Source: an uncultured Prevotellaceae bacterium | GTDB taxonomy: Bacteria; Bacteroidota; Bacteroidia; Bacteroidales; Bacteroidaceae | DNA: 64,000 bases | Assembly: GCA_900316685.1 (NCBI GenBank) | Contig: ONDS01000013.1 | Coordinates: 16,526 to 80,525, forward strand | Direction: 5' to 3' | Part shown: positions 34,561-43,296 of the stretch, piece after piece | Numbering within the stretch: position 1 is the stretch's first letter | How the letters are laid out: each line of letters begins with the position of its first letter | Translations under genes and position numbers: made by a program | The notes under the pieces: model-generated | The model's input: only the letters and a program-made list of their open reading frames with translations | The model's database searches: none | Told to the model about the DNA's origin: nothing

Positions 34561-37500
34561 TTATTTGCGAAGGGTCTTCTTGCCGTTCTGGATCACCACA
34601 CCGCGGTACGACGAGCCCACGCGCTGACCGCTGAGGTTGTAAGCCGGAGCATCGGCATCGTTGCCGGCATCGACACTGGTGATACCTGTGGTGGCACCGT
34701 CGGGCACAAGGTTCATCTCAGCATCGAACACATAGCCGTTGGCAGCCTCCCAAGCCTCGTAGTTGGGCAGGATGAGGAAAGCCTTCTTGGCACCGTTCTG
34801 GAACGGGCCGCCGTCGGGAGCGCCCCAGTAGAAGCCTACGTTCTTGCCGTTCTTCGTAGAGAGCTTGTAATACCTCACTTGGGTCAGACCGAGCCAATTA
34901 GGTGTTTCCCCAGCTTCTTCCGTTCCATAGAGGCAAGCGTATTGTCCACGCTCATAAGAACCCTGCAGTTCCGTCTCTGCCTTCGGGAAGTAGAAGGTGT
35001 AGGGCAGCTTGATGGTCTCGTCGGCCTTGAGCACGGCAGCGTAGTCGCCGTTGACCTTCTCGTCGGCTACATATTCGTGAGCCACATTGAGCACGGGAGG
35101 AACACCCGAATTGATCTCATACTCATATTCGTAGTCATAACCCTTCAGGCCGCCCGGCACGTAGTGGTCCCAAGCTCCGGGGAAGAAGATGGTGGCATAG
35201 CCCGTGGAGCCGATCGTCACCTCCTCGCCCTCGCCGTAGATGCTGTTGGCGATGTCGTCCTCGCTGTAACCGTTCTCAAGCAGATACTCCGTCGAGGCGA
35301 CGTAGGTGCGGGCGATGTGGGTTACGGAGTGCGTCTTGAAGTAAATGCCGAGTTGTACAGTCACCAGGTCATTTGTCAGGAACGCCTCTCTCTTGGGCAG
35401 GGGTATGAAGACGGTTTGGCAGAAGGGCTGGGCCATGTTGTCTGCCGGCTTAACCTCGGCATTGAGGTCCTGGTCTTCAAAATTACCCCAATCCGTGACG
35501 GCTCTCATAAAGACTCCTATTTTCGAGGAGGTAGGCTTGTCGAACTCTACCACCAAATAATCCAGGTTGTTATAGGCCATCGAAATGTCTTCCATTTGAA
35601 TCCCGCCGTACCACAAATTGGGAGCCCAACCATAGTCAACCTCGAAATCGTCTTCCTTCACCTCTCCATCGGTCGTTACCACTTGGGCGTTCGCCGTGAC
35701 ATTGAGCACCTGATGGGTATCACCCCAGACATCCGCTTCGTCCGTAATCGTCGTCTGGACATTGTTCGGGAGCCAAGATGCCAACGGAAGCTCCACGAAG
35801 TCAATCAACTCCGGATTCTGTACATACTCATCCTCAGGCACGCTTCCGTATTTCCTTGAATTGACGAGACAAACATTGCCTATGTTGAACCGTTCACCTT
35901 CCGTGGGATTGATGAGGGTGATGTGCTCGATCCAATTCTCCGTTTCGAAGAACTGCTCCCATAAGCCCTCATCGTCGATCTTCACCACCTTCTGCACGCA
36001 GGCAAGTGTCTCGTCGGGCGAGGCGATGTCTGTCACGAAGCTGTAGCTGCCCGAGCTGACCTTGATTTGTGCGGTACGGGTGGCGGTAGGCCTACTGAAG
36101 CGGACCACGAGGTAGTCGTACTCGTCGGGTTCAAACTCATTGGTCGGGTCGTACTTGAACTGCCAGTCGAGGGTGCTTTCAGCATCTTGTGGCTTCCAGA
36201 CGAGATTATTATAAGAACCCGTATTGACTTGAGGCTGGAGCCTGGAATTCATGTAATAGATGCTTTGTGAACGATCGTATTGGTTCTGCAGTTGACCCAT
36301 ATACATCAGGCCGTTGTCCGTCAGGTAATCTTCCGTGGCCAAGTACATGCACTTGATCTTCTCTGGGGTTACTTCATTCTTGGTGAAGCCGATGAACATG
36401 AGCTCTTCCACGTCTTTGTATTTCCATACTGCCGTGGTGCAGTATTTGTCAATCCAGGTGTCGGTGGCATCCCTTGGAGTGTAGCCACACAAATGCATCA
36501 GATAGTCCTGTGTAGGCTCGGCGAATTCCACCACCACATAGCCGTAGTCGTCTCTGTGATCCAGCAAGTATTCACTGGCTGGGTCCTTCCAAATGCTCCA
36601 CATCATGCCGCCGGCCTGGGTGTCGCCGGTGATGGTCTGGTCACTGGCGGTATAATGGAAACTGTTCCAGCCCCAGAAACCTTCTTCACCATCACCGGCA
36701 TCATTGGAAATGTCGAGGTCGAAGCGGCCCTCAGCCACGTAGATATGGTTCTGCAGCTGTTCCTCGGTGTAGCCTTGCTCAAGCAGATAGGCCTTGGTGG
36801 CGCAATACGCCTTCGTGGGCTGTGTGCTGGTGCCGCTTATACCGTATCCGAAAAAGAATAGCTCTTTGAAGGTAACCTCGGGCAGGGGGATGAAGACGGT
36901 CTTCAGGTTGGCATCCGTGCTCACCGTCTCACTGGCATCGCTTTGCGCCCACCAGGGGCTTTCGAATAGGTTGCCGCCGTATTGCAGGATGAAACTCGCA
37001 GCTTCCGTGGTTTGAGAATCAAACTCAAGCACCATGTAGTCGAAATTGTCGAAGTTGGCATACAAGGGACGGTCGCCCTCGTCAATACCGGAAGCATTAT
37101 CTTTCGATATCCAGGAGCCGCTCATCTCGGCATAGTCTACCTTGGTCATCCAGTAGGCGGCCTTCACCGTGAAGGGCACGTATCCACTGTTGGGATTTTG
37201 GAAGGCCACTTGCTGGATGGCGTTCTTGCGGGCGGCATCCAAGGGTATCCTGATATAGTGAGAACTGGAGTTCAAGTCCCACTGAATGGTCTGTGCGTCG
37301 CCCTCGGCATACCCCACGAAGGTCTGTACTGTGTAGGTACTGGTTGCTCCCTCTATACCGGCTATCTCAAACACCAAGTACTCATAGTCGCTGGCATCAA
37401 AACCGCCCAACCATTTGCTGGCACCGCCCCATGCGCCGACTTCGTTGAAGTCGATGGTCAGTGTGCCGTCGGTGTTTTCCGTCAGGTTGATGCCTTCATC

Positions 37501-37962
37501 CCACTTGTTCCAGCCGGTGAGCGACAGCTCAGTGGCTACCTCTGGGGTGGCAAGGGTCACTTTAGTGATGGTGAATACCGCGTTGCTGCTGAGTAAGAAG
37601 ACACCTCCCCACCATTGTTTCACATAGGCGGCATCGAGAATCTCCTGCGTGAGCTTCAAGGAGAAATAACCCTTGGAGGCGAGGAGATCCTGGTCGATAG
37701 ACCCGATGTATGTCCCTCCCCAGTGACCTTCTTGAAGAGACATCCAATCACCGGGGGTGTTAATGGTGACATAGAAACGCACCTCTTGGCCTACCTGGGC
37801 ATTGGCTGCCTGAAGCTGCTCACCGCCATCATCCAGGACATACACGTAGGAGTCGGAATCATTCGACCTACTGATAGGCGTGTCCGTCAGAATCACTTCC
37901 TCGGCCTGCGTTCCTATGCACATGGATAGGAGTGCAAGTAATAGCATTGTAAATTTTTTCAT
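34561..37962 (-). CDS. Large secreted repeat protein with Bacteroidales C-terminal tail
   Basis: An 1133-residue exported protein: signal peptide (to GTQAE), then at least five divergent modules, each with a Y-x-Y/F-L-V-V-E-F-x-x-P-T-like strand (EYLVFEIAG, YMVLEFDSQT, YVVVEFAEPT, YLVVRFSRPT, YLVVEFDKPT). These look like beta-sandwich, carbohydrate-binding-type modules. The end, TGITSVDAG...YNLSGQRV...GVVIQNGKK, is the usual Prevotella C-terminal tail. No catalytic motif is visible. It has its own promoter (38163-38170) with a large inverted repeat and a leader of about 195 nt. Likely a surface or secreted glycan-binding protein. Confidence 0.75.
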   Translation of the reverse strand: MKKFTMLLLALLSMCIGTQAEEVILTDTPISRSNDSDSYVYVLDDGGEQLQAANAQVGQEVRFYVTINTPGDWMSLQEGHWGGTYIGSIDQDLLASKGYFSLKLTQEILDAAYVKQWWGGVFLLSSNAVFTITKVTLATPEVATELSLTGWNKWDEGINLTENTDGTLTIDFNEVGAWGGASKWLGGFDASDYEYLVFEIAGIEGATSTYTVQTFVGYAEGDAQTIQWDLNSSSHYIRIPLDAARKNAIQQVAFQNPNSGYVPFTVKAAYWMTKVDYAEMSGSWISKDNASGIDEGDRPLYANFDNFDYMVLEFDSQTTEAASFILQYGGNLFESPWWAQSDASETVSTDANLKTVFIPLPEVTFKELFFFGYGISGTSTQPTKAYCATKAYLLEQGYTEEQLQNHIYVAEGRFDLDISNDAGDGEEGFWGWNSFHYTASDQTITGDTQAGGMMWSIWKDPASEYLLDHRDDYGYVVVEFAEPTQDYLMHLCGYTPRDATDTWIDKYCTTAVWKYKDVEELMFIGFTKNEVTPEKIKCMYLATEDYLTDNGLMYMGQLQNQYDRSQSIYYMNSRLQPQVNTGSYNNLVWKPQDAESTLDWQFKYDPTNEFEPDEYDYLVVRFSRPTATRTAQIKVSSGSYSFVTDIASPDETLACVQKVVKIDDEGLWEQFFETENWIEHITLINPTEGERFNIGNVCLVNSRKYGSVPEDEYVQNPELIDFVELPLASWLPNNVQTTITDEADVWGDTHQVLNVTANAQVVTTDGEVKEDDFEVDYGWAPNLWYGGIQMEDISMAYNNLDYLVVEFDKPTSSKIGVFMRAVTDWGNFEDQDLNAEVKPADNMAQPFCQTVFIPLPKREAFLTNDLVTVQLGIYFKTHSVTHIARTYVASTEYLLENGYSEDDIANSIYGEGEEVTIGSTGYATIFFPGAWDHYVPGGLKGYDYEYEYEINSGVPPVLNVAHEYVADEKVNGDYAAVLKADETIKLPYTFYFPKAETELQGSYERGQYACLYGTEEAGETPNWLGLTQVRYYKLSTKNGKNVGFYWGAPDGGPFQNGAKKAFLILPNYEAWEAANGYVFDAEMNLVPDGATTGITSVDAGNDADAPAYNLSGQRVGSSYRGVVIQNGKKTLRK

Positions 37963-38012
37963 GTTGTTAAGTTTTTGGTTATTATGTTTTTTATGTTTTT
38001 GTTTCCTTATTG

Positions 38013-38063
38013 TTGTTATTGATTGTTATTGATTGTTGTTGATTGTTGTTGATTGTTGTGTTG
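38013..38063 (-). repeat. Decamer repeat in the leader of the 1133-residue protein gene
   Basis: TTGTTATTGA twice, TTGTTGTTGA twice, then a longer variant. Read on the transcript it is A/C-rich with almost no G, so the leader should be unstructured. Confidence 0.8.
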
Positions 38064-38162
38064 ATATTTTGGTTGTTTTTTTATGGTTTTTGTTTTCTTG
38101 TTGTTTTTTATATTATAATTGTTCTTGCTGCTTTTCTTCATTATTAAACAACAAAAGCTATG

Positions 38163-38214
38163 CAAATATAATCATTTTTCCCGAATGATGGTGCATCAAA
38201 TCGGGAAAAATGAT
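38163..38214 (-). promoter_or_regulatory. Promoter with a large inverted repeat across the -33 region
   Basis: The -7 box is TATATTTG (38163-38170, minus). Immediately upstream, ATCATTTTTCCCGA (38171-38184) and TCGGGAAAAATGAT (38201-38214) form a perfect 14-bp inverted repeat; TGATG/CATCA inside adds 5 bp around a 3-nt loop. No consensus TTTG is found at the expected place, so the repeat may be an activator or repressor site. Confidence 0.6.
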
Positions 38215-38235
38215 GAAATCCTATGTTTTTAGTAA

Positions 38236-38312
38236 AAAATCCCCATTAAAAAGCCTCTAAAATCTCCATTAAAACGCCTCTAAAATCCCCATTAAAAAGC
38301 CTCTAAATCCCC
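38236..38312. repeat. 23-bp direct repeat, 3.3 copies
   Basis: AAAATCCCCATTAAAAAGCC-type units at 38236, 38259 and 38282, with a partial fourth; the second copy has two substitutions. Confidence 0.9.
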
Positions 38313-38346
38313 CTCAGTACCGCCTCCTTTGGCTAAAGTTCATTCG

Positions 38347-38490
38347 CTCCTTTTCCAAATCATGCAATCATCTCCCCTCCTTTTCCAAATCATGCAAATA
38401 TCTCCCCTCCTTTTTTCCAATCATGCAAACATCTCCCCTCCTTTTCCAAAGGAGGGGGTAGGGGTGGTTTGTCAAAAAAATGTCCCAACC
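38347..38490. repeat. 30-bp direct repeat merging into the interspersed GGAGGGG element
   Basis: Units starting CTCCTTTTCCAAATCATGCA at 38347, 38377, 38407 and 38438 (30-31 bp apart). The fourth continues as the complete interspersed element (TCCCCTCC...GGAGGG...GGGTGGTTTGT...TGTCCCAACC). So part of the element itself was duplicated in tandem. Confidence 0.8.
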
Positions 38491-38513
38491 TCTTGAACAT
38501 TCAACGTAAAAAA

Positions 38514-39266
38514 TCATTGGAAGTTCCTGATACGCACCTCGATGCCCGAACCTTCCATGGCTTGTTCCATGGCATCCTCGGGAGTGTCGCCGAAGTGGTA
38601 GGGATACAGCACCTTGGGCTTCACCATGTCGGCGGCACGCCGCAACTGCGACGGCAGCATCGTGTAGGGTTGGTTGCACGGCAGGAAGGCGATGTCGATA
38701 TCCTTCACCTCGTTCATCTCCTCGATGTCCTCGGTGTCGCCGGCGATGTACAGGCGCAGACCGTCCAACTCGAGGATGAACCCATTGTCGCGGCCCTTGG
38801 GGTGGAACTGCAAATGGCCCTCCGTGGTGTTGTAGGCGGGCACCGCCCACAGCATGATGTCGTCGGACAGGCGCAGGCTGTCGCCGTTGGCCATTACCTC
38901 GCCCCGACCCAGAATGGCGGCGGAGTTCTTGTTCGTCACGATGACCGTCGATGCCTTCGACAACTGCTCCACGGCCTTGCCGTCTAAATGGTCGTAGTGC
39001 TCATGTGTGATGAGGATGTAGTCGGCCTTGGGCATCTGCGTGTAGTCGGTGTAGGGTGGTGTGGCGTCGATCACGGGGTCTACCTGTATCTCTACCTCGC
39101 CGAAACGAATCTCCATACTGGCGTGCTTGATGGGGATGATTGTCACCTCTTTTCCTGATTGGGTCTTGAATGTATCCATAGTACTTGTGTTTTGTGATTG
39201 CGTCGACTGGCAGCCCAGCGTCAGGGCGCCCAACGACAATAATGATATAAGTGTTGACAGTTTCAT
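38514..39266 (-). CDS. Metallo-beta-lactamase-fold lipoprotein (UlaG-like)
   Basis: A 250-residue hydrolase with a lipoprotein signal (MKLSTLISLLSLGALTLGC, Cys at position 19). The metal motif THEHYDHLDG and later GDTEDIEEM and YPYHFGDTPED fit the metallo-beta-lactamase superfamily, UlaG/MBL-fold group. Substrate unknown. The open frame continues upstream to 39434, but the lipobox and the promoter at 39332-39363 fix the start at 39266. A periplasm- or surface-anchored position follows from the lipobox. Confidence 0.87.
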   Translation of the reverse strand: MKLSTLISLLSLGALTLGCQSTQSQNTSTMDTFKTQSGKEVTIIPIKHASMEIRFGEVEIQVDPVIDATPPYTDYTQMPKADYILITHEHYDHLDGKAVEQLSKASTVIVTNKNSAAILGRGEVMANGDSLRLSDDIMLWAVPAYNTTEGHLQFHPKGRDNGFILELDGLRLYIAGDTEDIEEMNEVKDIDIAFLPCNQPYTMLPSQLRRAADMVKPKVLYPYHFGDTPEDAMEQAMEGSGIEVRIRNFQ

Positions 39267-39331
39267 AATGATATTCTCTCTAATGGTTCCAATCATGTCC
39301 TTCCTTTCTTCGAAAGCCTTTTTCTCCGTTG

Positions 39332-39363
39332 CAAATATACTTCTTTCTTCCGAATAATCCAAA
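39332..39363 (-). promoter_or_regulatory. Consensus promoter of the MBL-fold lipoprotein gene
   Basis: Minus-strand TTTG (39360-39363), 20 bp, TATATTTG (39332-39339), with a leader of about 60 nt. Confidence 0.75.
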
Positions 39364-39557
39364 TTTAGAACTGTTCTATTTATACTTTTTCCATCACGAA
39401 TGTCAGGATAATCGAATAGGCAAGTCTTCATCATCTGAAAGTCATGACAATCTTTATTCGCACATTCTCTTATTCGTAATAATAAATAGAAATCGCCTGT
39501 TTTTTTGAATTATGCAAACGATTGTCTGGTAAATAGTGCGATTATAGGTCCTTTTCC

Positions 39558-39660
39558 TTTCTTCAGCCAATTGTTTGTCATTAATTTTGCACCGCTTTTC
39601 CGGAAGTATTGGCCAGTGTAGGGTCGGTGCCTTGTGCCCGCCCGCAAAAAAACCAAAAAT
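39558..39660 (+). other. Gene-free stretch with a promoter-like box and a foldable segment
   Basis: The gap 39364-40004 holds no convincing gene. Within it TTTC (39558-39561), 20 bp, TAATTTTG (39582-39589) resembles a promoter. Directly after it GCACCG (39589-39594) can pair with CGGTGC (39625-39630), and smaller palindromes (TTCCGGAA, TGGCCA) lie between. GCAAGC-GGA-GCTTGC forms another hairpin near 39738-39755. There is no clear terminator, so I do not call an RNA gene. Confidence 0.3.
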
Positions 39661-39933
39661 AGACGCATCAATAAGGAATAATTCAATAGGTAGATAATTC
39701 AACTTCCTCTGTCTTCTTCTAACTCCTTTCATCTACAAGGCAAGCGGAGCTTGCGGAAGTTGAATAGATAGGATTCATTTCAGTAGGTAAATAGTATAAG
39801 CAAATAGTAATAGTAGCATTAGGAATGGTAATTTCGTGAAAACACGTAGGTCGTTATTTGTTCCTTGGAACAGAAACCACCATCCGCCTGTGGGTCGAGA
39901 GATAACATATCTTGAGAACCGCCGGCGATTTTT

Positions 39934-39965
39934 TTTGTGAATTATATTTTTTTTCGTTACTTTTG
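39934..39965 (+). promoter_or_regulatory. Promoter of the broken ZIP transporter gene
   Basis: TTTG (39934-39937), 20 bp, TACTTTTG (39958-39965), 39 bp before the ATG. Confidence 0.7.
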
Positions 39966-40004
39966 CCGCAACCTGTTGAATAAACCCGTAAATCCATCAC
40001 ACGT

Positions 40005-40588
40005 ATGACTGTTCTGTTCGTCGGTTTGCTGATTCCCTTGCTGGGCACGATGCTCGGCGCGGCCTTCGTCTTCTTCATGAAGGAAGAGATGTCCGTCCGC
40101 CTGCAAAAATCATTGTTGGGCTTCGCCTCGGGCGTCATGGTGGCCTGGCCTTGGCCGTCACCATACACAACCTGCCCGAGGGCATGGCCGTGGGTGTGGT
40201 CTTCGCGGGGGCCGAAGAGGGTGGAGCGGGCATATCCCTGGCGGGTGCCGTAGCCGTGTCGTTGGGTATCGCCATACAGAATGTGCCCGAGGGAGCGATC
40301 ATCTCCATGCCTATGCGGGCGGCTGGCAACTCGCGATGGCGCTCCTTCGTCATCGGCTCGCTCAGTGGTGCGGTGGAACCTTTAGGGGCGTTGGCGGTGC
40401 TCTTGCTGGCCTCGATGATGATGCCCGTCCTCCCTTATATGCTGGCCTTTGCCGCCGGTGCCATGTTCTATGTCGTCATCGAGGAACTGATTCCCGAGGC
40501 ATCTTCAGGCGAGCACAGCAACCTCAGCACCATTGGCTTTGCCATCGGCTTTGTGCTCATGATGGTCCTCGATGTCGTCATGGGATGA
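40005..40588 (+). pseudogene. ZIP-family metal transporter with internal deletion and frameshift
   Basis: The first frame encodes the N-terminal helix and LLGFASGVMVA, then goes out of phase. From about 40145 a second frame resumes with LAVTIHNLPEGMAVGVVFAG, the metal-binding helix of ZIP transporters, and runs to a normal C-terminus (NVPEGAI, IEELIPEASSGEHSN). Intact relatives have roughly 70 more residues between these two points. The joint lies in GTGGCCTGGCCTTGGCC, where short TGGCC repeats could have guided the deletion. The protein would be non-functional. Its promoter is intact. Confidence 0.8.
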
Positions 40589-40592
40589 TAGC

Positions 40593-40629
40593 ACATTGAA
40601 CATTGAAAATTGAGCATTGAACATTGAAC
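40593..40629 (+). repeat. Short CATTGAA-type repeat
   Basis: ACATTGAACATTGAAAATTGAGCATTGAACATTGAAC: about five 7-8-bp units just after the transporter stop codon. Confidence 0.7.
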
Positions 40630-40806
40630 GTTTCTCCACTCCAAACAATTAGACCACGATGATGAGTTCAGGACTATTGTCTAAATACCTAAACTCCCAA
40701 AATTATTTATTGCACAATTATCAACTAAAAATATACTAAACTGTTAATTTAACTAAATATTATACTATTTCTTAACGTTTGTATGTTATCGTTTTAAGAA
40801 ATCGAC

Positions 40807-40814
40807 TACTTTTG
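40807..40814 (+). promoter_or_regulatory. -7 box of the rprXY promoter
   Basis: TACTTTTG, 31 bp before the kinase start. The nearest TTTG (40778-40781) is 25 bp upstream, longer than usual. Confidence 0.5.
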
Positions 40815-40844
40815 CGATACAAAAAAGCAAATATGCGTTAGGAT

Positions 40845-42404
40845 ATGACGAAGAAAACAATCTGGACCATCGCCGTTATCATGGGATTCTCTTTCCTGGC
40901 CCTGCTCTTCCTCCAGCTGAAATACATTCAGCAGATGGCAAGGATGAAGAAGGAACAGTTCGACGAATCGGTCAACCGATCGCTCAACCAGGTGTCGAGA
41001 AACCTCGAACTCAATGAGACGTTGCGATATCTCGAGCATAATGTGAATGAGACGGAACGAAGGGCACAACAGGCCGACTCCGTGGCACTCGTGGCTGTAG
41101 ATGGTGATACCTTGATGCAGCAGTCACACCAGTTCGCCGTCACCGACGATCAGGGCAATGTCTACTCGTCATTCCAAATGAAGACATCTCGGCTCAAACC
41201 GTCTGCCATGCCCAAGGCGATGATTCTCTACAGCGACAAAAACTCGCTCTCGCAGGCCAGCAAGTCGATGAAGGAAATCGTCAGAAACCGATATGTCTAC
41301 CAGAAAGCGCTCCTCGACCGCGTGGTCATGAACATCCTCTATTCGGCATCCGAAAAACCGCTCCGAGAAAGGGTCAACTTCAAACTGCTCGACCAGGACC
41401 TCAAGGTGGAACTCATCAGCAACGGCATCAACATACCGTATCACTTCACCGTATCAACGCAGGACGGACGGGAGGTGTACCGATGCCCCGACTACACCGA
41501 CGAGGGGGAGGAGAACAGCTATCAGGCGGTACTCTTCCGCAACGACCCTGCCAACAAGATGGGCATGGTGCGCATACACTTCCCCGACATGGACAGCTAC
41601 ATCTTCTCCAGCGTCAAGTTCCTCATACCGTCCATCGTCTTCACCATCGTGCTGCTGGTCACCTTCATCTTCACCATCGTGGTCATCTTCCGACAGAAAC
41701 GATACACGGAGATAAAGAACGACTTCATCAACAATATGACGCACGAACTCAAGACGCCTATCTCCAGCATCTCGCTCGCGGCGCAGATGCTCAACGATGA
41801 GTCGCTGGCCAAGTCGCCGGCAATGCTCAAACATGTGGGCGGCGTCATCGGCGATGAGTCGAAACGACTGCGCTTCCTCGTCGAAAAGGTGCTCCAGATG
41901 TCGATGTTCGACAGGAAAAAGGCGGTGTTCAAACGTAAGGAACTGGATATCAACGAACTGGTGGAGAACGCGGCGCACAGCTTCCAACTGAGGGTGGAGC
42001 ATACCGGAGGAAAAATCAATGTGGACATAGAGGCGGTCGACTCGGCCATCTACGTCGACGAGGTGCATTTCACCAATATGATATACAACCTCATCGACAA
42101 CGCCATCAAATACCGCAAACCCGACAAACCGCTCAACCTCACCATCCACACCTGGAACGACAAGGGCAAGCTCTACTGCTCCATCGCCGACGATGGCATA
42201 GGCATCAAGAAGGACAACCTCAAGAAAATATTCGATAAGTTCTATAGGGTACACACGGGTAATGTGCACGACGTGAAAGGCTTCGGTCTCGGACTGGCCT
42301 ACGTCAAGACCATCATCGACCTGCATGAGGGAGAAATCAAGGTGGATAGCGAATATGGAAAGGGCACCAAGTTCACCATCTCGCTCCCAGCCATCATCAG
42401 CTGA
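40845..42404 (+). CDS. rprX: Sensor histidine kinase RprX
   Basis: A 519-residue membrane kinase. Helix 1 (about 7-26) and helix 2 (about 258-282) bracket a periplasmic sensor of about 230 residues. The dimerisation/phospho-acceptor helix contains His300 in MTHELKTPISS. The ATPase domain has the N box (IYNLIDNAIKY), the G1 box DDGIGI and the G2 box GFGLGLAYVK. Order and similarity to Bacteroides RprX, with the regulator next to it, support the name; in B. fragilis overexpression of RprXY alters tetracycline resistance. The signal sensed is unknown. Confidence 0.88.
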   Translation: MTKKTIWTIAVIMGFSFLALLFLQLKYIQQMARMKKEQFDESVNRSLNQVSRNLELNETLRYLEHNVNETERRAQQADSVALVAVDGDTLMQQSHQFAVTDDQGNVYSSFQMKTSRLKPSAMPKAMILYSDKNSLSQASKSMKEIVRNRYVYQKALLDRVVMNILYSASEKPLRERVNFKLLDQDLKVELISNGINIPYHFTVSTQDGREVYRCPDYTDEGEENSYQAVLFRNDPANKMGMVRIHFPDMDSYIFSSVKFLIPSIVFTIVLLVTFIFTIVVIFRQKRYTEIKNDFINNMTHELKTPISSISLAAQMLNDESLAKSPAMLKHVGGVIGDESKRLRFLVEKVLQMSMFDRKKAVFKRKELDINELVENAAHSFQLRVEHTGGKINVDIEAVDSAIYVDEVHFTNMIYNLIDNAIKYRKPDKPLNLTIHTWNDKGKLYCSIADDGIGIKKDNLKKIFDKFYRVHTGNVHDVKGFGLGLAYVKTIIDLHEGEIKVDSEYGKGTKFTISLPAIIS

Positions 42405-42425
42405 ACAAAAAACAAGAGACAGAAG

Positions 42426-42488
42426 AGGAGTCTGAACTCCAGAACTCCCAAAGTAATGTCTAAACTCCCAAACTCCCGATCTCCTAAA
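42426..42488 (+). repeat. AACTCCCAA-type short repeat
   Basis: Irregular units CTGAACTCC, CAGAACTCCC, CTAAACTCCCAAACTCCC in the gap between rprX and rprY, the complement of the AGGAGTT repeat at 20860. Confidence 0.6.
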
Positions 42489-42519
42489 AAATAAATATCA
42501 ACCTTTAATACAAACGACT

Positions 42520-43221
42520 ATGGACGAGAAATTGAAAATCTTATTGTGCGAAGACGACGAGAACCTCGGTATGCTGCTTCGCGAGTATCTCCAAGCCAAA
42601 GGGTTTATGGCTGAGTTGTGCCCCGACGGAGAAGCCGGATACAAGGCTTTCCTGAAGAGCAAGTTCGATATCTGCGTGCTCGATGTGATGATGCCTAAAA
42701 AGGATGGATTCACGCTGGCACAGGAAATTAGGCAGGCCAACGCCGAAATTCCCATCATCTTCCTCACAGCCAAACAGCTCAAGGAGGATATCCTCGAAGG
42801 ATTCAAGATCGGCGCCGACGACTATATCACCAAACCCTTCTCCATGGAGGAACTGGTGCTCCGCATCGAGGCCATATTGCGACGCGTAAGAGGAAAGAAG
42901 AACAAGGAGAGCACGCTCTACCATATCGGACGCTTCACCTTCGACACACAGAAGCAACTGCTCACCCTCGGCGAGAAACAGACCAAACTCACCACCAAAG
43001 AGAACGAACTGCTCGCACTGCTCTGCAGCCATGCCAACGAGATACTCCAGCGCGACTTCGCACTGAAGACCATCTGGATCGACGACAACTACTTCAACGC
43101 CCGCTCCATGGATGTCTATATCACCAAACTGCGTAAACACCTCAAGGACGACCCGCAGATAGAAATCATCAACATCCACGGCAAAGGTTACAAACTCATC
43201 ACACCCGAAGAGGAACTGTAA
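42520..43221 (+). CDS. rprY: OmpR-type response regulator RprY
   Basis: A 233-residue regulator: receiver domain with acidic residues EDDE, phospho-acceptor Asp55 in VLDVMMP and Lys in ITKPFS (around 105), and a C-terminal winged helix (about 130-230) with TTKENELLALLC and SMDVYITKLRKHL. It is co-directional with rprX 115 bp downstream and should be its partner. A GC-rich hairpin follows the stop. Confidence 0.92.
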   Translation: MDEKLKILLCEDDENLGMLLREYLQAKGFMAELCPDGEAGYKAFLKSKFDICVLDVMMPKKDGFTLAQEIRQANAEIPIIFLTAKQLKEDILEGFKIGADDYITKPFSMEELVLRIEAILRRVRGKKNKESTLYHIGRFTFDTQKQLLTLGEKQTKLTTKENELLALLCSHANEILQRDFALKTIWIDDNYFNARSMDVYITKLRKHLKDDPQIEIINIHGKGYKLITPEEEL

Positions 43222-43222
43222 G

Positions 43223-43257
43223 GAAGGGGGAGGGGCAATCCCTCCCTTCCTTGTCTC
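43223..43257 (+). terminator. GC-rich hairpin after rprY
   Basis: GGAAGGGGGAGGG pairs with TCCCTCCCTTCC around GCAA. It lacks an immediate T-run, so termination may be partial. Confidence 0.55.
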
Positions 43258-43296
43258 ACAAACTTTTTCCACTAACTTATTATTATAATTAAAACA

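Noticed and set aside
39454-39732. A 92-codon minus-strand frame
   Set aside because: Low-quality composition, no recognisable domain, crosses a promoter-like box, and no ribosome site; kept only as part of an unassigned gap.
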